From positions 1 through 64,000 of the forward strand of contig JAKSSE010000001.1 in NCBI GenBank assembly GCA_024403255.1: DNA of 64,000 nucleotides, written 5' to 3'. The translations under genes and the position numbers were made by a program. This DNA is from Lachnospiraceae bacterium. Lineage in GTDB: Bacteria; Bacillota; Clostridia; Lachnospirales; Lachnospiraceae. Each line of letters begins with the position of its first letter. Position 1 is the stretch's first letter. The notes under the pieces are model-generated. The model was not told the DNA's origin, made no database searches, and was given only the letters and a program-made list of their open reading frames with translations. Of the stretch, positions 32,628 through 40,159 are shown piece after piece.

Positions 32628-34445
32628 ATGGCTTTATTAGATTTATTAAAGAATGTTGAAAAAAAGAGCTATGCTAATATAAAGTTTGCGAACACAAAAG
32701 AATTCTACAATGTAATTGATGCTGATAACAGAAAAGAAATTCTTCAAGAGATTGGATTAGAATATAAAAGATTTAAAAGAGAAAAAGAACTTTATTATAA
32801 AGCATCAGATGGGGATTTTCGATGTGATGTTATAGGATTAATGCCATATATAAATGAAGAATCTTGTGGGTGTACAGTTCTTATAAAATTAAGAAAAACC
32901 GGAGAATGTATTGCGATTAATCTTGATAGTTTATTAGAAATGCAATCTGGAAATGCAGATGAAGGAGAAAAACCTGAAGAATCAGTTGAATCATATACAC
33001 AGATGGTTTTGGATTTGTTTGGTACAGCAGATGCTTCCCACAAGGCGAAAGAGCTGAATCTTATAATGAATGAATTTATTGCAAAAACCAAGGTCTATAT
33101 GCCTAGATATATTTCGTATTATGATGCGTATTATCTTCCGAAGAAAGAGAAGGATACATACTATAAGCTTTTGGCGATGTTAAACAACATAGAGGAAGAG
33201 TATGACAAACAGTTTATTGAAAATATAAGTTATAAAGAAGGCTGTCTTTATGTGAAGGATATAACACTCGATGACTACTTGGAGGATACAATTATTGCTT
33301 TTGATACAGAAACTAACGGTGGAAATAAAAGTAATAAGAGGATAATACAGATAGGTGCTGTTAAATTTGTTAAGGGGGAGATTGTTGATAGATTTGAATC
33401 CTTGGTGAATTCTACTGACTATATGAATCCTATTGCACAAGGGATACATCATATATCTTTGGAGATGCTTAAAACGGCGTCATCTGAAGAACAGGTTATA
33501 AGAGAGTTTGTGGAGTTTTTAGATAAGAACAGAAATATTCCGATAGTGACTTTTAACGGTAGAAGTTGTGATATGCCTTTACTAAAAGAAACTATAGCGA
33601 GACTGGGATATAACGGCATAATAAATCATGTTGATTTGTATCATGATATTAAATATATATCTAGATATAAAATTAATACTAAAACTGGGAAGTATACACA
33701 GTCTGATGTTGCTGAATGTTATGGTATAGATGTAAAAAATGCTCATAGTGCTTTAGATGACGCTATTGTATGCGGAAAGATTTACTACAGCATAAAAAAT
33801 GGGAAAGAGCCTGTAATGGTGGAAGTAGATGAGGAAGATGTAGAAGTAAATCTTTCGGATTTAAATACTCAACAGGTGAAATTGGTTCACAGTTGTATGC
33901 CAAATATAGATGGACTACTGCGACGAAAAGAAGAAGAATTGAATATGCCGGAGGGGACACTTTCTTATACAGTGTCGATAAGTCAGGCAGAAAAAAGAAA
34001 AGGACAAATTGCTTCGATAGGCTTGTTTATTAATGAAGAAGAGTATCCCAGAGTAAGACCGGATAAGCCTGTATTTAAACATGGGGATATTGTTATTAGA
34101 TTTATGCCAGAACCGTCATCTTTTGTAGGTAAAACATATATGTTTTATGTGCAAAGATACAAGATAAGGGATACAAAAATTTCTATTGGCGAAGATAAAT
34201 CTATTAAATCAGATAAACTTTATAATCATTATAGGGTGAATGTGGATGATGAAAACATTGAGAGTTTTTTGAATACACTTTTAGATTATAGCTTTAAAAA
34301 TTACAAAACATCAGCTAAACCATTTGGATGTTGTTCTAAATATAAACAATGTAGTGATGCTAGGCGGTGTTTGCATTGCAATCTGCTTTATGCAACAGCG
34401 TGTCAGTATAGGAAGAATCTTGAGGCGGGAAAAATATATTATTGA
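32628..34445 (+). CDS. DEDDh exonuclease-domain protein with Cys-rich C-terminus
   Basis: 605 aa from ATG 32628, the first of a plausible start; an in-frame TTG at 32595 adds 11 residues. The N-terminal ~220 residues are unfamiliar. A DnaQ-like 3'-5' exonuclease core follows: DTETNGG (D226, E228), TFNGRSCDMPLL and HSALDDA (H373, D378), completing the DEDDh set, so activity is likely. Residues ~390-560 form another unfamiliar domain, and the last ~45 have a Cys cluster (GCCSKYKQC, CLHC, C) ending in a YRKNLEAGKIYY motif known from Firmicutes exonuclease-like proteins. It may act in DNA repair or plasmid/phage defence. It shares a divergent operator region with the RHH repressor. Confidence 0.75.
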   Translation: MALLDLLKNVEKKSYANIKFANTKEFYNVIDADNRKEILQEIGLEYKRFKREKELYYKASDGDFRCDVIGLMPYINEESCGCTVLIKLRKTGECIAINLDSLLEMQSGNADEGEKPEESVESYTQMVLDLFGTADASHKAKELNLIMNEFIAKTKVYMPRYISYYDAYYLPKKEKDTYYKLLAMLNNIEEEYDKQFIENISYKEGCLYVKDITLDDYLEDTIIAFDTETNGGNKSNKRIIQIGAVKFVKGEIVDRFESLVNSTDYMNPIAQGIHHISLEMLKTASSEEQVIREFVEFLDKNRNIPIVTFNGRSCDMPLLKETIARLGYNGIINHVDLYHDIKYISRYKINTKTGKYTQSDVAECYGIDVKNAHSALDDAIVCGKIYYSIKNGKEPVMVEVDEEDVEVNLSDLNTQQVKLVHSCMPNIDGLLRRKEEELNMPEGTLSYTVSISQAEKRKGQIASIGLFINEEEYPRVRPDKPVFKHGDIVIRFMPEPSSFVGKTYMFYVQRYKIRDTKISIGEDKSIKSDKLYNHYRVNVDDENIESFLNTLLDYSFKNYKTSAKPFGCCSKYKQCSDARRCLHCNLLYATACQYRKNLEAGKIYY

Positions 34446-34484
34446 TTAATTTATTACATTGAAACTACAAATTCAAAATAAACA

Positions 34485-34679
34485 GCACTAGGGATGGTGA
34501 GTATAGGCTAAAGACTTAAGCGAGACTTTGTTATGAGGAGCAAGCTAGCAACGTAGGCGGGCGCGAGTCCGAAGGACCAAGGACGAAGTCCGCAGTTCGC
34601 GCATTGAGCCGGAGTGAATAAGCGCTTGCGACGAGTAGAAGTCGAGACGGTCTTAGCATATACTCACCATCCCTAGTGC
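34485..34679. other. Structured element with 21-bp perfect terminal inverted repeat
   Basis: Bases 34485-34505 and 34659-34679 are perfect reverse complements (21 bp, GCACTAGGGATGGTG...). The stem extends outward by four pairs past a bulge (to about 34480/34683) and inward as GCTAA(A)GAC/GTCTTAGC (34507-34515 with 34650-34657). Inside are AAGCG/CGCTT (34518-34522 with 34623-34627), a junction closed by GCGCGA/TCGCGC (34561-34566 with 34597-34602) holding GTCC-GAA-GGAC and GGAC-GAA-GTCC, and a CGAC/GTCG hairpin (34629-34644). The region is GC-rich compared with its flanks. No ORF in it is convincing. No target-site duplication is visible. It is either a structured non-coding RNA, a MITE-like element, or both; I cannot place it in a known RNA family. 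Confidence 0.6.
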
Positions 34680-34695
34680 GTTTTACTACGAACTG

Positions 34696-34704
34696 TGATA
34701 TAAT
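34696..34704 (+). promoter_or_regulatory. Extended -10 promoter of the cobalamin operon
   Basis: TGATATAAT at 34696-34704 with no recognisable -35 (the expected position is in the outer stem of the upstream element). Transcription would begin near 34711, just before the riboswitch. Confidence 0.6.
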
Positions 34705-34710
34705 ACGCAA

Positions 34711-34924
34711 GTTGTGGGTGCCGAGGTGGACTTTGGCGTTTAGCACGAAGTATCCATGCCCGGTGAAAAGGGAAGCAGGTGAGAGGCCTGCGCGAACTCG
34801 TCACTGTATGGTTTTGAGTAAGTCTGAGCCACTGCGAAAGCGGGAAGGGGACTTACAGCGACTAAGCCAGGAGACCTGCCCATAAAATAATACTTTTATA
34901 GCCACGAGTAATTGGCAAAGGAGG
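34711..34924 (+). ncRNA. Cobalamin (AdoCbl-type) riboswitch with P13 kissing loop and anti-SD arrangement
   Basis: Hallmarks in order: GTGCCGAGGTGGAC start, GCCCGGTGAAAAGGGAAGC, the GAGAGGCCTGCGCG stretch, the CACTGTATGG and GCCACTGCGAAAGCGGGAAGG region, and the B12 box AGCCAGGAGACCTGCC (ca. 34865-34880). Loop 5 holds ACTCG (34796-34800). Downstream, GCCA (34901-34904) and TGGC (34913-34916) form P13, whose loop starts with CGAGT (34905-34909), the exact complement, giving the L5-L13 kissing interaction. The Shine-Dalgarno AAAGGAGG (34917-34924) follows directly. Cobalamin binding should fold P13 and shut off translation of the first gene, and probably the operon. Confidence 0.95.
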
Positions 34925-34928
34925 AAAG

Positions 34929-36137
34929 ATGAAAAAAAAGGTATTATCATTATTATTCTCAGCCGTATTGGCTGCAAGTATGCTTTCTGCATGCGGAGAA
35001 ACAAAGGATGTTGCTCCTAGCACCCCAGAAAAAACAGAAGAGCCAGCAGAGGTTCAGGAAGAAGTAGCAGAAGAGACTGAAGAGGTTGCAGATGATCAGG
35101 CTTTGGCTGATGAGTGCGCTGCACTTATTGATGCAATTTATGTGCAGACAAGAACTGATGAGACTGATGCACAGTGCAAGGCTGCTAAAGAGGCTTGGGA
35201 TGCACTTACTGATGCACAGAAGGAACTCGTAGAAGGCGAAGAGGCTGATCCAGATTATTTTGGAAGAAATACAGGTGATGCATCTTTGGATGATCCATTA
35301 AATCAGGATAACATTGGTGAGAACGAGATTCTTGTTGTAAGCTTTGGTACCTCATTTAATGATAGCCGAGTAAAGGATATTAGCAGCGTTGAAAAGATTA
35401 TCGCTTCATTCTATCCTGATTGGACAGTAAGACGTGCATTTACTGCACAGATTATCATCAATCATGTTCAGGCTAGAGATGAAGAGTTTATCGATAACAT
35501 GGATCAGGCTTTAGAGCGTGCGGTGGCCAACGGTGTTAAGAATCTTGTCGTTCAGCCTACCCATCTTATGCATGGCGCCGAGTATGATGAGCTTTGCGAA
35601 GCATTAGCAAATTACGAAGATAAAATTGAGAATATTGTGGTAGCTGAGCCACTTCTTGGTGAGGTAGGTAGTGATGCCACTGTTATTAACTCAGATAAAG
35701 AAGCAGTAGCTAAGGCAGTTGTGGCAGAAGCTAACGTTCCTGAAGATACCGCGCTTGTTCTTATGGGACATGGTACTTCGCACACTGCAAAGGTTACTTA
35801 TAGCCAGATGCAAACAACTATGGAAAAGATGGGCTATAACAACGTATTTGTAGGTACTGTTGAGGGTGAGCCAGAAGGAACATCAGCAGAGGAGATTGTA
35901 GAGAAGGTTAAGGAAGCAGGCTATAAGAAGGTAGTACTTCGCCCATTTATGGTAGTTGCTGGTGATCATGCAAACAATGATATGGCTGGCGATGATGAGG
36001 ATTCTTGGCTTAGCATCTTTAATGCATCAGGTGAATTTGATTCAGTGGATACTCAGATTGAAGGTCTAGGTAGAATTGATGCAGTTCAGTCAATTTACGT
36101 ACAGCATACCGCTGATGCAATTGCACAGATTAAATAA
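34929..36137 (+). CDS. cbiK: Exported CbiK-type sirohydrochlorin cobaltochelatase (lipoprotein)
   Basis: 402 aa, first gene after the riboswitch. Signal peptide with lipobox SMLSACGE (Cys about 22), then a ~100-aa acidic linker, so the chelatase domain (from ~130) should face outward. CbiK family marks: ILVVSFGTSFNDSRVKDI, VVQPTHLMHGAEYDEL, LVLMGHGTSH (His at 281 and 285) and MVVAGDHANNDMAGDD (His 347), the metal-binding and catalytic residues. CbiK normally inserts Co2+ into sirohydrochlorin in the cytoplasm. An exported version suggests scavenging of metal or tetrapyrroles, or cobalt loading outside. Exported CbiK homologues are known in Desulfovibrio (periplasmic CbiKP). The activity of this one is an inference. 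Confidence 0.88.
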   Translation: MKKKVLSLLFSAVLAASMLSACGETKDVAPSTPEKTEEPAEVQEEVAEETEEVADDQALADECAALIDAIYVQTRTDETDAQCKAAKEAWDALTDAQKELVEGEEADPDYFGRNTGDASLDDPLNQDNIGENEILVVSFGTSFNDSRVKDISSVEKIIASFYPDWTVRRAFTAQIIINHVQARDEEFIDNMDQALERAVANGVKNLVVQPTHLMHGAEYDELCEALANYEDKIENIVVAEPLLGEVGSDATVINSDKEAVAKAVVAEANVPEDTALVLMGHGTSHTAKVTYSQMQTTMEKMGYNNVFVGTVEGEPEGTSAEEIVEKVKEAGYKKVVLRPFMVVAGDHANNDMAGDDEDSWLSIFNASGEFDSVDTQIEGLGRIDAVQSIYVQHTADAIAQIK

Positions 36138-36155
36138 TTAAGCAAGGAAGTAAGA

Positions 36156-36752
36156 ATGAAAAAGAAGTTATACTTAGTAATACTTGTTTGTGCGATGGCT
36201 TTTTCGTTAGTTGCCTGTGGTAATAAAACTGACGCACAGCCTCAGGAAACTGCACAAGAGACAGAGACTGTATCTGAAACAGTTGAAGAACAAGAAGATC
36301 CTGTAGAAGAAACCGTTGAGGAGACTGAAACTGAAAAAACTGCAGCCCAGGAACTTGCTGAAAACACAGAATGTCCATTAGAGGATGGAATCTATAAAGC
36401 AAAGTTTACAACTGATAGCAGTATGTTTCATGTAAATGAGGCAAATGAAGATTATGGTGAACTTACAGTTGCTAATGGTAAGATGACCATACATGTTACT
36501 TTAGCTGGAAAAGGAATCCTTAATCTTTATCCAGGACTTGCAGAAGATGCAGAAAAAGAGGGGGCAGTTCTTCTTCAGCCAACTACTGATGAGGTTACCT
36601 ATAGTGATGGAACCACCGATGAGGTTTATGGATATGACATTCCTGTTCCTTATTTGGATGAGGAATTTGATGTTGCACTTATCGGAAAAAAAGAAGTTTG
36701 GTATGACCATAAGGTTTGTGTTACAGATGCAGAACTATTGATTCAGGAGTAG
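36156..36752 (+). CDS. Lipoprotein with beta-rich domain shared with the next gene
   Basis: 198 aa, RBS AAGGAAG. Signal peptide and lipobox LVACGN (Cys 21), an acidic Gln/Glu/Thr linker (24-70), then a ~120-aa domain starting DGIYKAKFTTDSSMFHV. Shared with the protein at 36797-37282 in order: YKAK (80-83), GKMTIHV (108-114), DIPV (161-164), DEEFDVA and a late His (185). The SSMFHVNEA..LTV..GKMTIHV..GKG..NLY pattern resembles domains annotated in clostridial lipoproteins, some near heme or B12 transport, and a NEAT-like fold is one option; I cannot name it firmly. Likely ligand: a tetrapyrrole or corrinoid (inference from operon). Confidence 0.7.
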   Translation: MKKKLYLVILVCAMAFSLVACGNKTDAQPQETAQETETVSETVEEQEDPVEETVEETETEKTAAQELAENTECPLEDGIYKAKFTTDSSMFHVNEANEDYGELTVANGKMTIHVTLAGKGILNLYPGLAEDAEKEGAVLLQPTTDEVTYSDGTTDEVYGYDIPVPYLDEEFDVALIGKKEVWYDHKVCVTDAELLIQE

Positions 36753-36758
36753 GTTTTA

Positions 36759-36780
36759 GGCCTCCGCTTTAGCGGGGGCC
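36759..36780 (+). other. Intercistronic hairpin
   Basis: GGCCTCCGC, loop TTTA, GCGGGGGCC (9-bp stem with one T-G pair). No T-run follows, so it is more likely an mRNA processing or stability structure than a terminator. Confidence 0.5.
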
Positions 36781-36796
36781 GATTTGTATTTAGAAA

Positions 36797-37282
36797 ATGA
36801 AAAAATTATTAGTAATTCTAGCTGTGCTACTGACAATGCTTTCAACCTCGCTTACAGCATTTGCAGCTCAGCCAACATTAAATGTAAAAGACAAAGTATA
36901 TAAAGCAAAAGTAGAACTTGCTGGAGGAAGTGGCAGAGCCTCCATAGATTCCCCTGCGACAGTTATGGTTAGTGGTGGTAAAGGAACCCTTCACGTTGTT
37001 TGGAGTAGCCCAAATTACGACTATATGATTGTCGATGGAGAAAAGTTTCTTCCTGTAAATACTGAAGGAAATTCAGAGTTCGATATTCCGGTTATGGCAC
37101 AGTTTGATGAGCCTTTTACAGTTATTGCTGATACAACGGCAATGAGTAAGCCTCATGAAATAGAATACACAATTACGCTAAAAAAGATAAATGGAACACT
37201 GTCGACAATTCTTTTATATACCGGATTAGCGTTTATTGTTGTTGCAATCACCTCTTTAATATTAAAACGTGTTAAAAAATAG
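36797..37282 (+). CDS. Exported membrane-anchored protein, paralogous domain of the preceding lipoprotein
   Basis: 161 aa. N-terminal signal peptide (cleavage near AFAAQP), a domain with YKAK (35-38), GKGTLHV (61-67), DIPV (96-99), DEPFTVIA and His 120, then one TM helix (~137-156) and a basic tail (LKRVKK). It is the membrane-tethered partner of the lipoprotein just upstream; the two share a ligand-binding-like fold. No strong Shine-Dalgarno is seen, so translation may be coupled or reinitiated. Its end overlaps the next gene by 14 nt. Function inferred only from the operon: surface capture or relay of corrinoid/heme. Confidence 0.7.
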   Translation: MKKLLVILAVLLTMLSTSLTAFAAQPTLNVKDKVYKAKVELAGGSGRASIDSPATVMVSGGKGTLHVVWSSPNYDYMIVDGEKFLPVNTEGNSEFDIPVMAQFDEPFTVIADTTAMSKPHEIEYTITLKKINGTLSTILLYTGLAFIVVAITSLILKRVKK

Positions 37283-38396
37283 AATTAGAATTAACCTGTT
37301 AATACTTCTAGTTATACTGACATCAATTCTAACAGGATGCTCAAAGAAAGTTGATCCAAAAAACTTAGACTTTCTTGGAAATGAAACAGGCAAAGTACCA
37401 ATTGAATATGCAAATCTTTTTGAAATTACAGAGTATGACAGTGGTTATGCTCTTTTAAGCATAGATAAAATAGAACAGACGGTTCTGATTGTTCCAGAAG
37501 ATAAAGAGATTCCTAAGGATTGCCCAAAAGAGCTTATGGTGGTAGAAAAACCACTTGATAAAATATATGTTGTAAGCACTGGGGCTATGGACTTTTTTGT
37601 AAAGGCGGATGCTCTTGATAAAGTAAAATTTGCATCGCTTAATGAAGAGGACTGGTATATTGATGAGGCCAAAGAAGCGTTAAAAGATGGTAGTATATCT
37701 TATGCAGGAAAATATTCCATGCCTGATTATGAACTTTTAAGGGATAAAGAATGTGATTTGATTCTTGAAAATTCGATGATCACTCATACTCCGGAAGTTT
37801 TAAACGAACTTAAGAATCTTGATTTTCCTGTTATTGTTGAGGTGGCAAGTTACGAGGATGAGCCGCTTGGCAGGATGGAGTGGATTAAGCTTATAGGCTA
37901 TCTTACAGATCAGGAAGATAAAGCGAAGGAAGCCTTTGAAAAGCAGAAGGAAAAGGTGCTTTCGATTAAGGCGGCAAGTGATGATAATAAACCAACAGCT
38001 ATCATCTTTTCAATTACATCAGCAGGTACGGTATCTGTTAGAAAATCTGATGATTATATGGTAAAGATGTTAGAACTGGCAGGTGCTAAAAACGGACTTT
38101 TTAAAGTAGAAGAGGGTACTGGTTCAACAACCATTCAGCAGGAAGCTTTTTATGATGAGGCAATAAATGCGGACTATCTTATTTATAATTCATCTATCGA
38201 AGGCGAAATAGATTCAATAGAAAGCCTTGAAGAAAAGTTTCCGCTTATAAAAAATACAAAGGCTTATAAAGAAGGTCATATTACATGTTTAAAGGGGAAC
38301 ACCTATCAGTCAGTAATGTCTACGGGTGATTTGATTTTTGACCTAAGCCGTATGTTTCAGGGTGAACCAGATTTAGAATATTTATATTGGTTATGA
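37269..38396 (+). CDS. btuF: BtuF/FepB-like substrate-binding lipoprotein of ABC importer
   Basis: 375 aa. GTG start at 37269, inside the preceding gene. Signal peptide with lipobox LTGCSK (Cys about 23), then a class III binding-protein fold: a first lobe to ~180 (DLILENSMITHTPEVLNEL), a helical backbone (IGYLTDQEDKAKEAFEKQKEKVLSIK) and a second lobe with VRKSDDYMVKMLELAGAKNGL. Its position directly before the FecCD-type permease and ATPase, in a B12-controlled operon, makes vitamin B12 or another corrinoid the likely cargo; iron-siderophore or heme would be alternatives in this family. Confidence 0.82.
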   Translation: MLKNRIRINLLILLVILTSILTGCSKKVDPKNLDFLGNETGKVPIEYANLFEITEYDSGYALLSIDKIEQTVLIVPEDKEIPKDCPKELMVVEKPLDKIYVVSTGAMDFFVKADALDKVKFASLNEEDWYIDEAKEALKDGSISYAGKYSMPDYELLRDKECDLILENSMITHTPEVLNELKNLDFPVIVEVASYEDEPLGRMEWIKLIGYLTDQEDKAKEAFEKQKEKVLSIKAASDDNKPTAIIFSITSAGTVSVRKSDDYMVKMLELAGAKNGLFKVEEGTGSTTIQQEAFYDEAINADYLIYNSSIEGEIDSIESLEEKFPLIKNTKAYKEGHITCLKGNTYQSVMSTGDLIFDLSRMFQGEPDLEYLYWL

Positions 38397-39400
38397 AAAA
38401 AAACAGGACACTATCAATTTATATAGTACTTTTAATGGCAGTTATTTTGCTGCTTTTCTTAAATATATGTGTTGGCAGTGTTAAAGTGCCTTTTTCAGAG
38501 GCAATTATGTCTTTGGTAGGGAAAAATAAGGACACTTCTTTTTATGATATCGTGATGTTAATCCGTTTCCCCAGAGCAGTAGGAGCTATTGTTTTAGGGG
38601 GCGGTCTATCTCTTGCAGGCTTTGCACTGCAGTCTTTTTTCCACAATCCAATTGCAGGCCCATATCTATTAGGTATCTCTTCAGGTGCAAAACTTACGGT
38701 TGCATTACTATTTGTTTTTGCGGCTAATATGGTGCCAAGCGCAGCTTATGGGGCAAAGATAATATGTGCATTTCTTGGCGCGTTCCTTGCGATGGGCTTT
38801 GTTCTTTTGTGTTCAAAAAAGATAAATAATATGGCTATGCTTTTAGTGTGCGGAATTATGATAGGTTATATCTGCTCAGCTGTAACAGATTTTGTTGTAA
38901 CCTTCGCAAAAGAAGCGGACATCGTAAATCTTCATAACTGGACAAAGGGCTCTTTATCAGGTCTGACGTGGATGGATGATCTTGTTTTAAGTGTAATCAT
39001 ACTTGTCGCAAGCTTTGGGCTATTGGCTCTTTCAAAGCCACTTTCAGCCTATGCTATGGGCGAAAACTATGCTAAAAGTGTTGGCGTAAATATAAAAAGA
39101 TTTAGGGTTATGCTTGTTATTATAAGTAGCCTTCTTGCGGCAACCGTTACAGCTTTTGCTGGCCCAGTATCATTTGTTGGAATCGCAGTGCCTCATATAG
39201 TAAGAGGACTTACAAAATCTACAAAACCTATAGTATTAATTCCTGCATGCTTTATCGGCGGAGGGGCATTCTGCCTTCTTTGTGATTTTGTTGCAAGGGT
39301 TATATTGTCACCTGTTGAGTTATCAATTAGCACAGTTACAGCTTTCTTTGGAGCCCCAGTTGTTATATACATTTTGATTCAGAGGAGGAAAAGAGCATGA
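38393..39400 (+). CDS. btuC: FecCD/BtuC-type ABC permease
   Basis: 335 aa, about 9-10 TM helices. ATG at 38393 overlaps the binding-protein stop (ATGA). Family features: a RFPRAVGAIVLGGGLSLAGFALQ stretch (split as RFPRAVGAIVLGGG and LSLAGFALQSFFHNPIAGPYLLG), WTKGSLSGLTW, and GPVSFVGIAVPHIVRGL near the coupling helix. It forms the membrane channel with the upstream lipoprotein and the downstream ATPase. Confidence 0.9.
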   Translation: MKKNRTLSIYIVLLMAVILLLFLNICVGSVKVPFSEAIMSLVGKNKDTSFYDIVMLIRFPRAVGAIVLGGGLSLAGFALQSFFHNPIAGPYLLGISSGAKLTVALLFVFAANMVPSAAYGAKIICAFLGAFLAMGFVLLCSKKINNMAMLLVCGIMIGYICSAVTDFVVTFAKEADIVNLHNWTKGSLSGLTWMDDLVLSVIILVASFGLLALSKPLSAYAMGENYAKSVGVNIKRFRVMLVIISSLLAATVTAFAGPVSFVGIAVPHIVRGLTKSTKPIVLIPACFIGGGAFCLLCDFVARVILSPVELSISTVTAFFGAPVVIYILIQRRKRA

Positions 39401-40158
39401 GTCTTCTTGAAATCAAGAAATGTAGCTGTGGCTATGAAAATAAAACTGTAATTAGTGATGTTTCTTTTTCAGTAGATAAAGGCGAGATTGTAACATTAAT
39501 TGGACCTAATGGATGTGGAAAAACAACATTGATAAAAACAGTCTCAACGCTGATTAATAATATGTCAGGCGAAGTGTTACTTGATGGAAAAAATGTTTTT
39601 TCCATGAAGGAAAATGAAAGAGCAAGGTGCATGGCACTTTTGCTTACTGATAAAGGACAAGGAGAGGGAAGCACCTGCTTTGAAGTTGTATCTATGGGAA
39701 GGTATCCGTACACAGGAAAGTTTGGACTTCTCTCAAAAGAGGATAAAGAAATCTGCTATGAGGCAATGAGACTTTGTGATGTTAGTGATTTGGCAGAAAG
39801 ATATTTTACACAAATTTCTGATGGACAAAGGCAGAGAATTTTATTGGCAAGAGCCATAGCGCAAAAGCCAGATTTAATGATACTTGATGAGCCTACATCT
39901 TTTTTGGATGTTAAGTACAAGCTTGAGTTTTTGAATATATTAAAGGAACTCGCAAAAAAGACCCCTTTTGCAGTCGTAGCTTCTCTTCACGAGCTTGATT
40001 TAGCATACCAGGTATCGGATAAGATTGTCGCAATAAAAGATGGCAGAGTGGATAGGATAGCGTCGCCTAAAGAAGTTTTTACAGGTGGATATATAGACGA
40101 ATTGTTTGGAATAACAAAAGGACACTTTGAAGAAGAAAGTTTAAAGATAATTCTTTGA
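39397..40158 (+). CDS. btuD: BtuD/FecE-type ABC transporter ATPase
   Basis: 253 aa, ATGA overlap with the permease. Walker A GPNGCGKTT, signature-like SDGQRQRILLARA (SDGQ in place of LSGGQ), Walker B LMILDEPTSFLD, switch His in ASLHELD. Powers the corrinoid importer. One nt separates it from cobQ, so import and biosynthesis share one transcript. Confidence 0.92.
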   Translation: MSLLEIKKCSCGYENKTVISDVSFSVDKGEIVTLIGPNGCGKTTLIKTVSTLINNMSGEVLLDGKNVFSMKENERARCMALLLTDKGQGEGSTCFEVVSMGRYPYTGKFGLLSKEDKEICYEAMRLCDVSDLAERYFTQISDGQRQRILLARAIAQKPDLMILDEPTSFLDVKYKLEFLNILKELAKKTPFAVVASLHELDLAYQVSDKIVAIKDGRVDRIASPKEVFTGGYIDELFGITKGHFEEESLKIIL

Positions 40159-40159
40159 T

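Noticed and set aside
34531-34746. 71-aa minus-strand ORF through the structured element and riboswitch start
   Set aside because: It covers the long hairpin and the aptamer start, has no RBS support and no recognisable protein; sequence is explained by RNA-like structure.
34676-34885. 69-aa plus-strand ORF across the cobalamin riboswitch
   Set aside because: Every conserved block there is an aptamer motif of the riboswitch; no SD.
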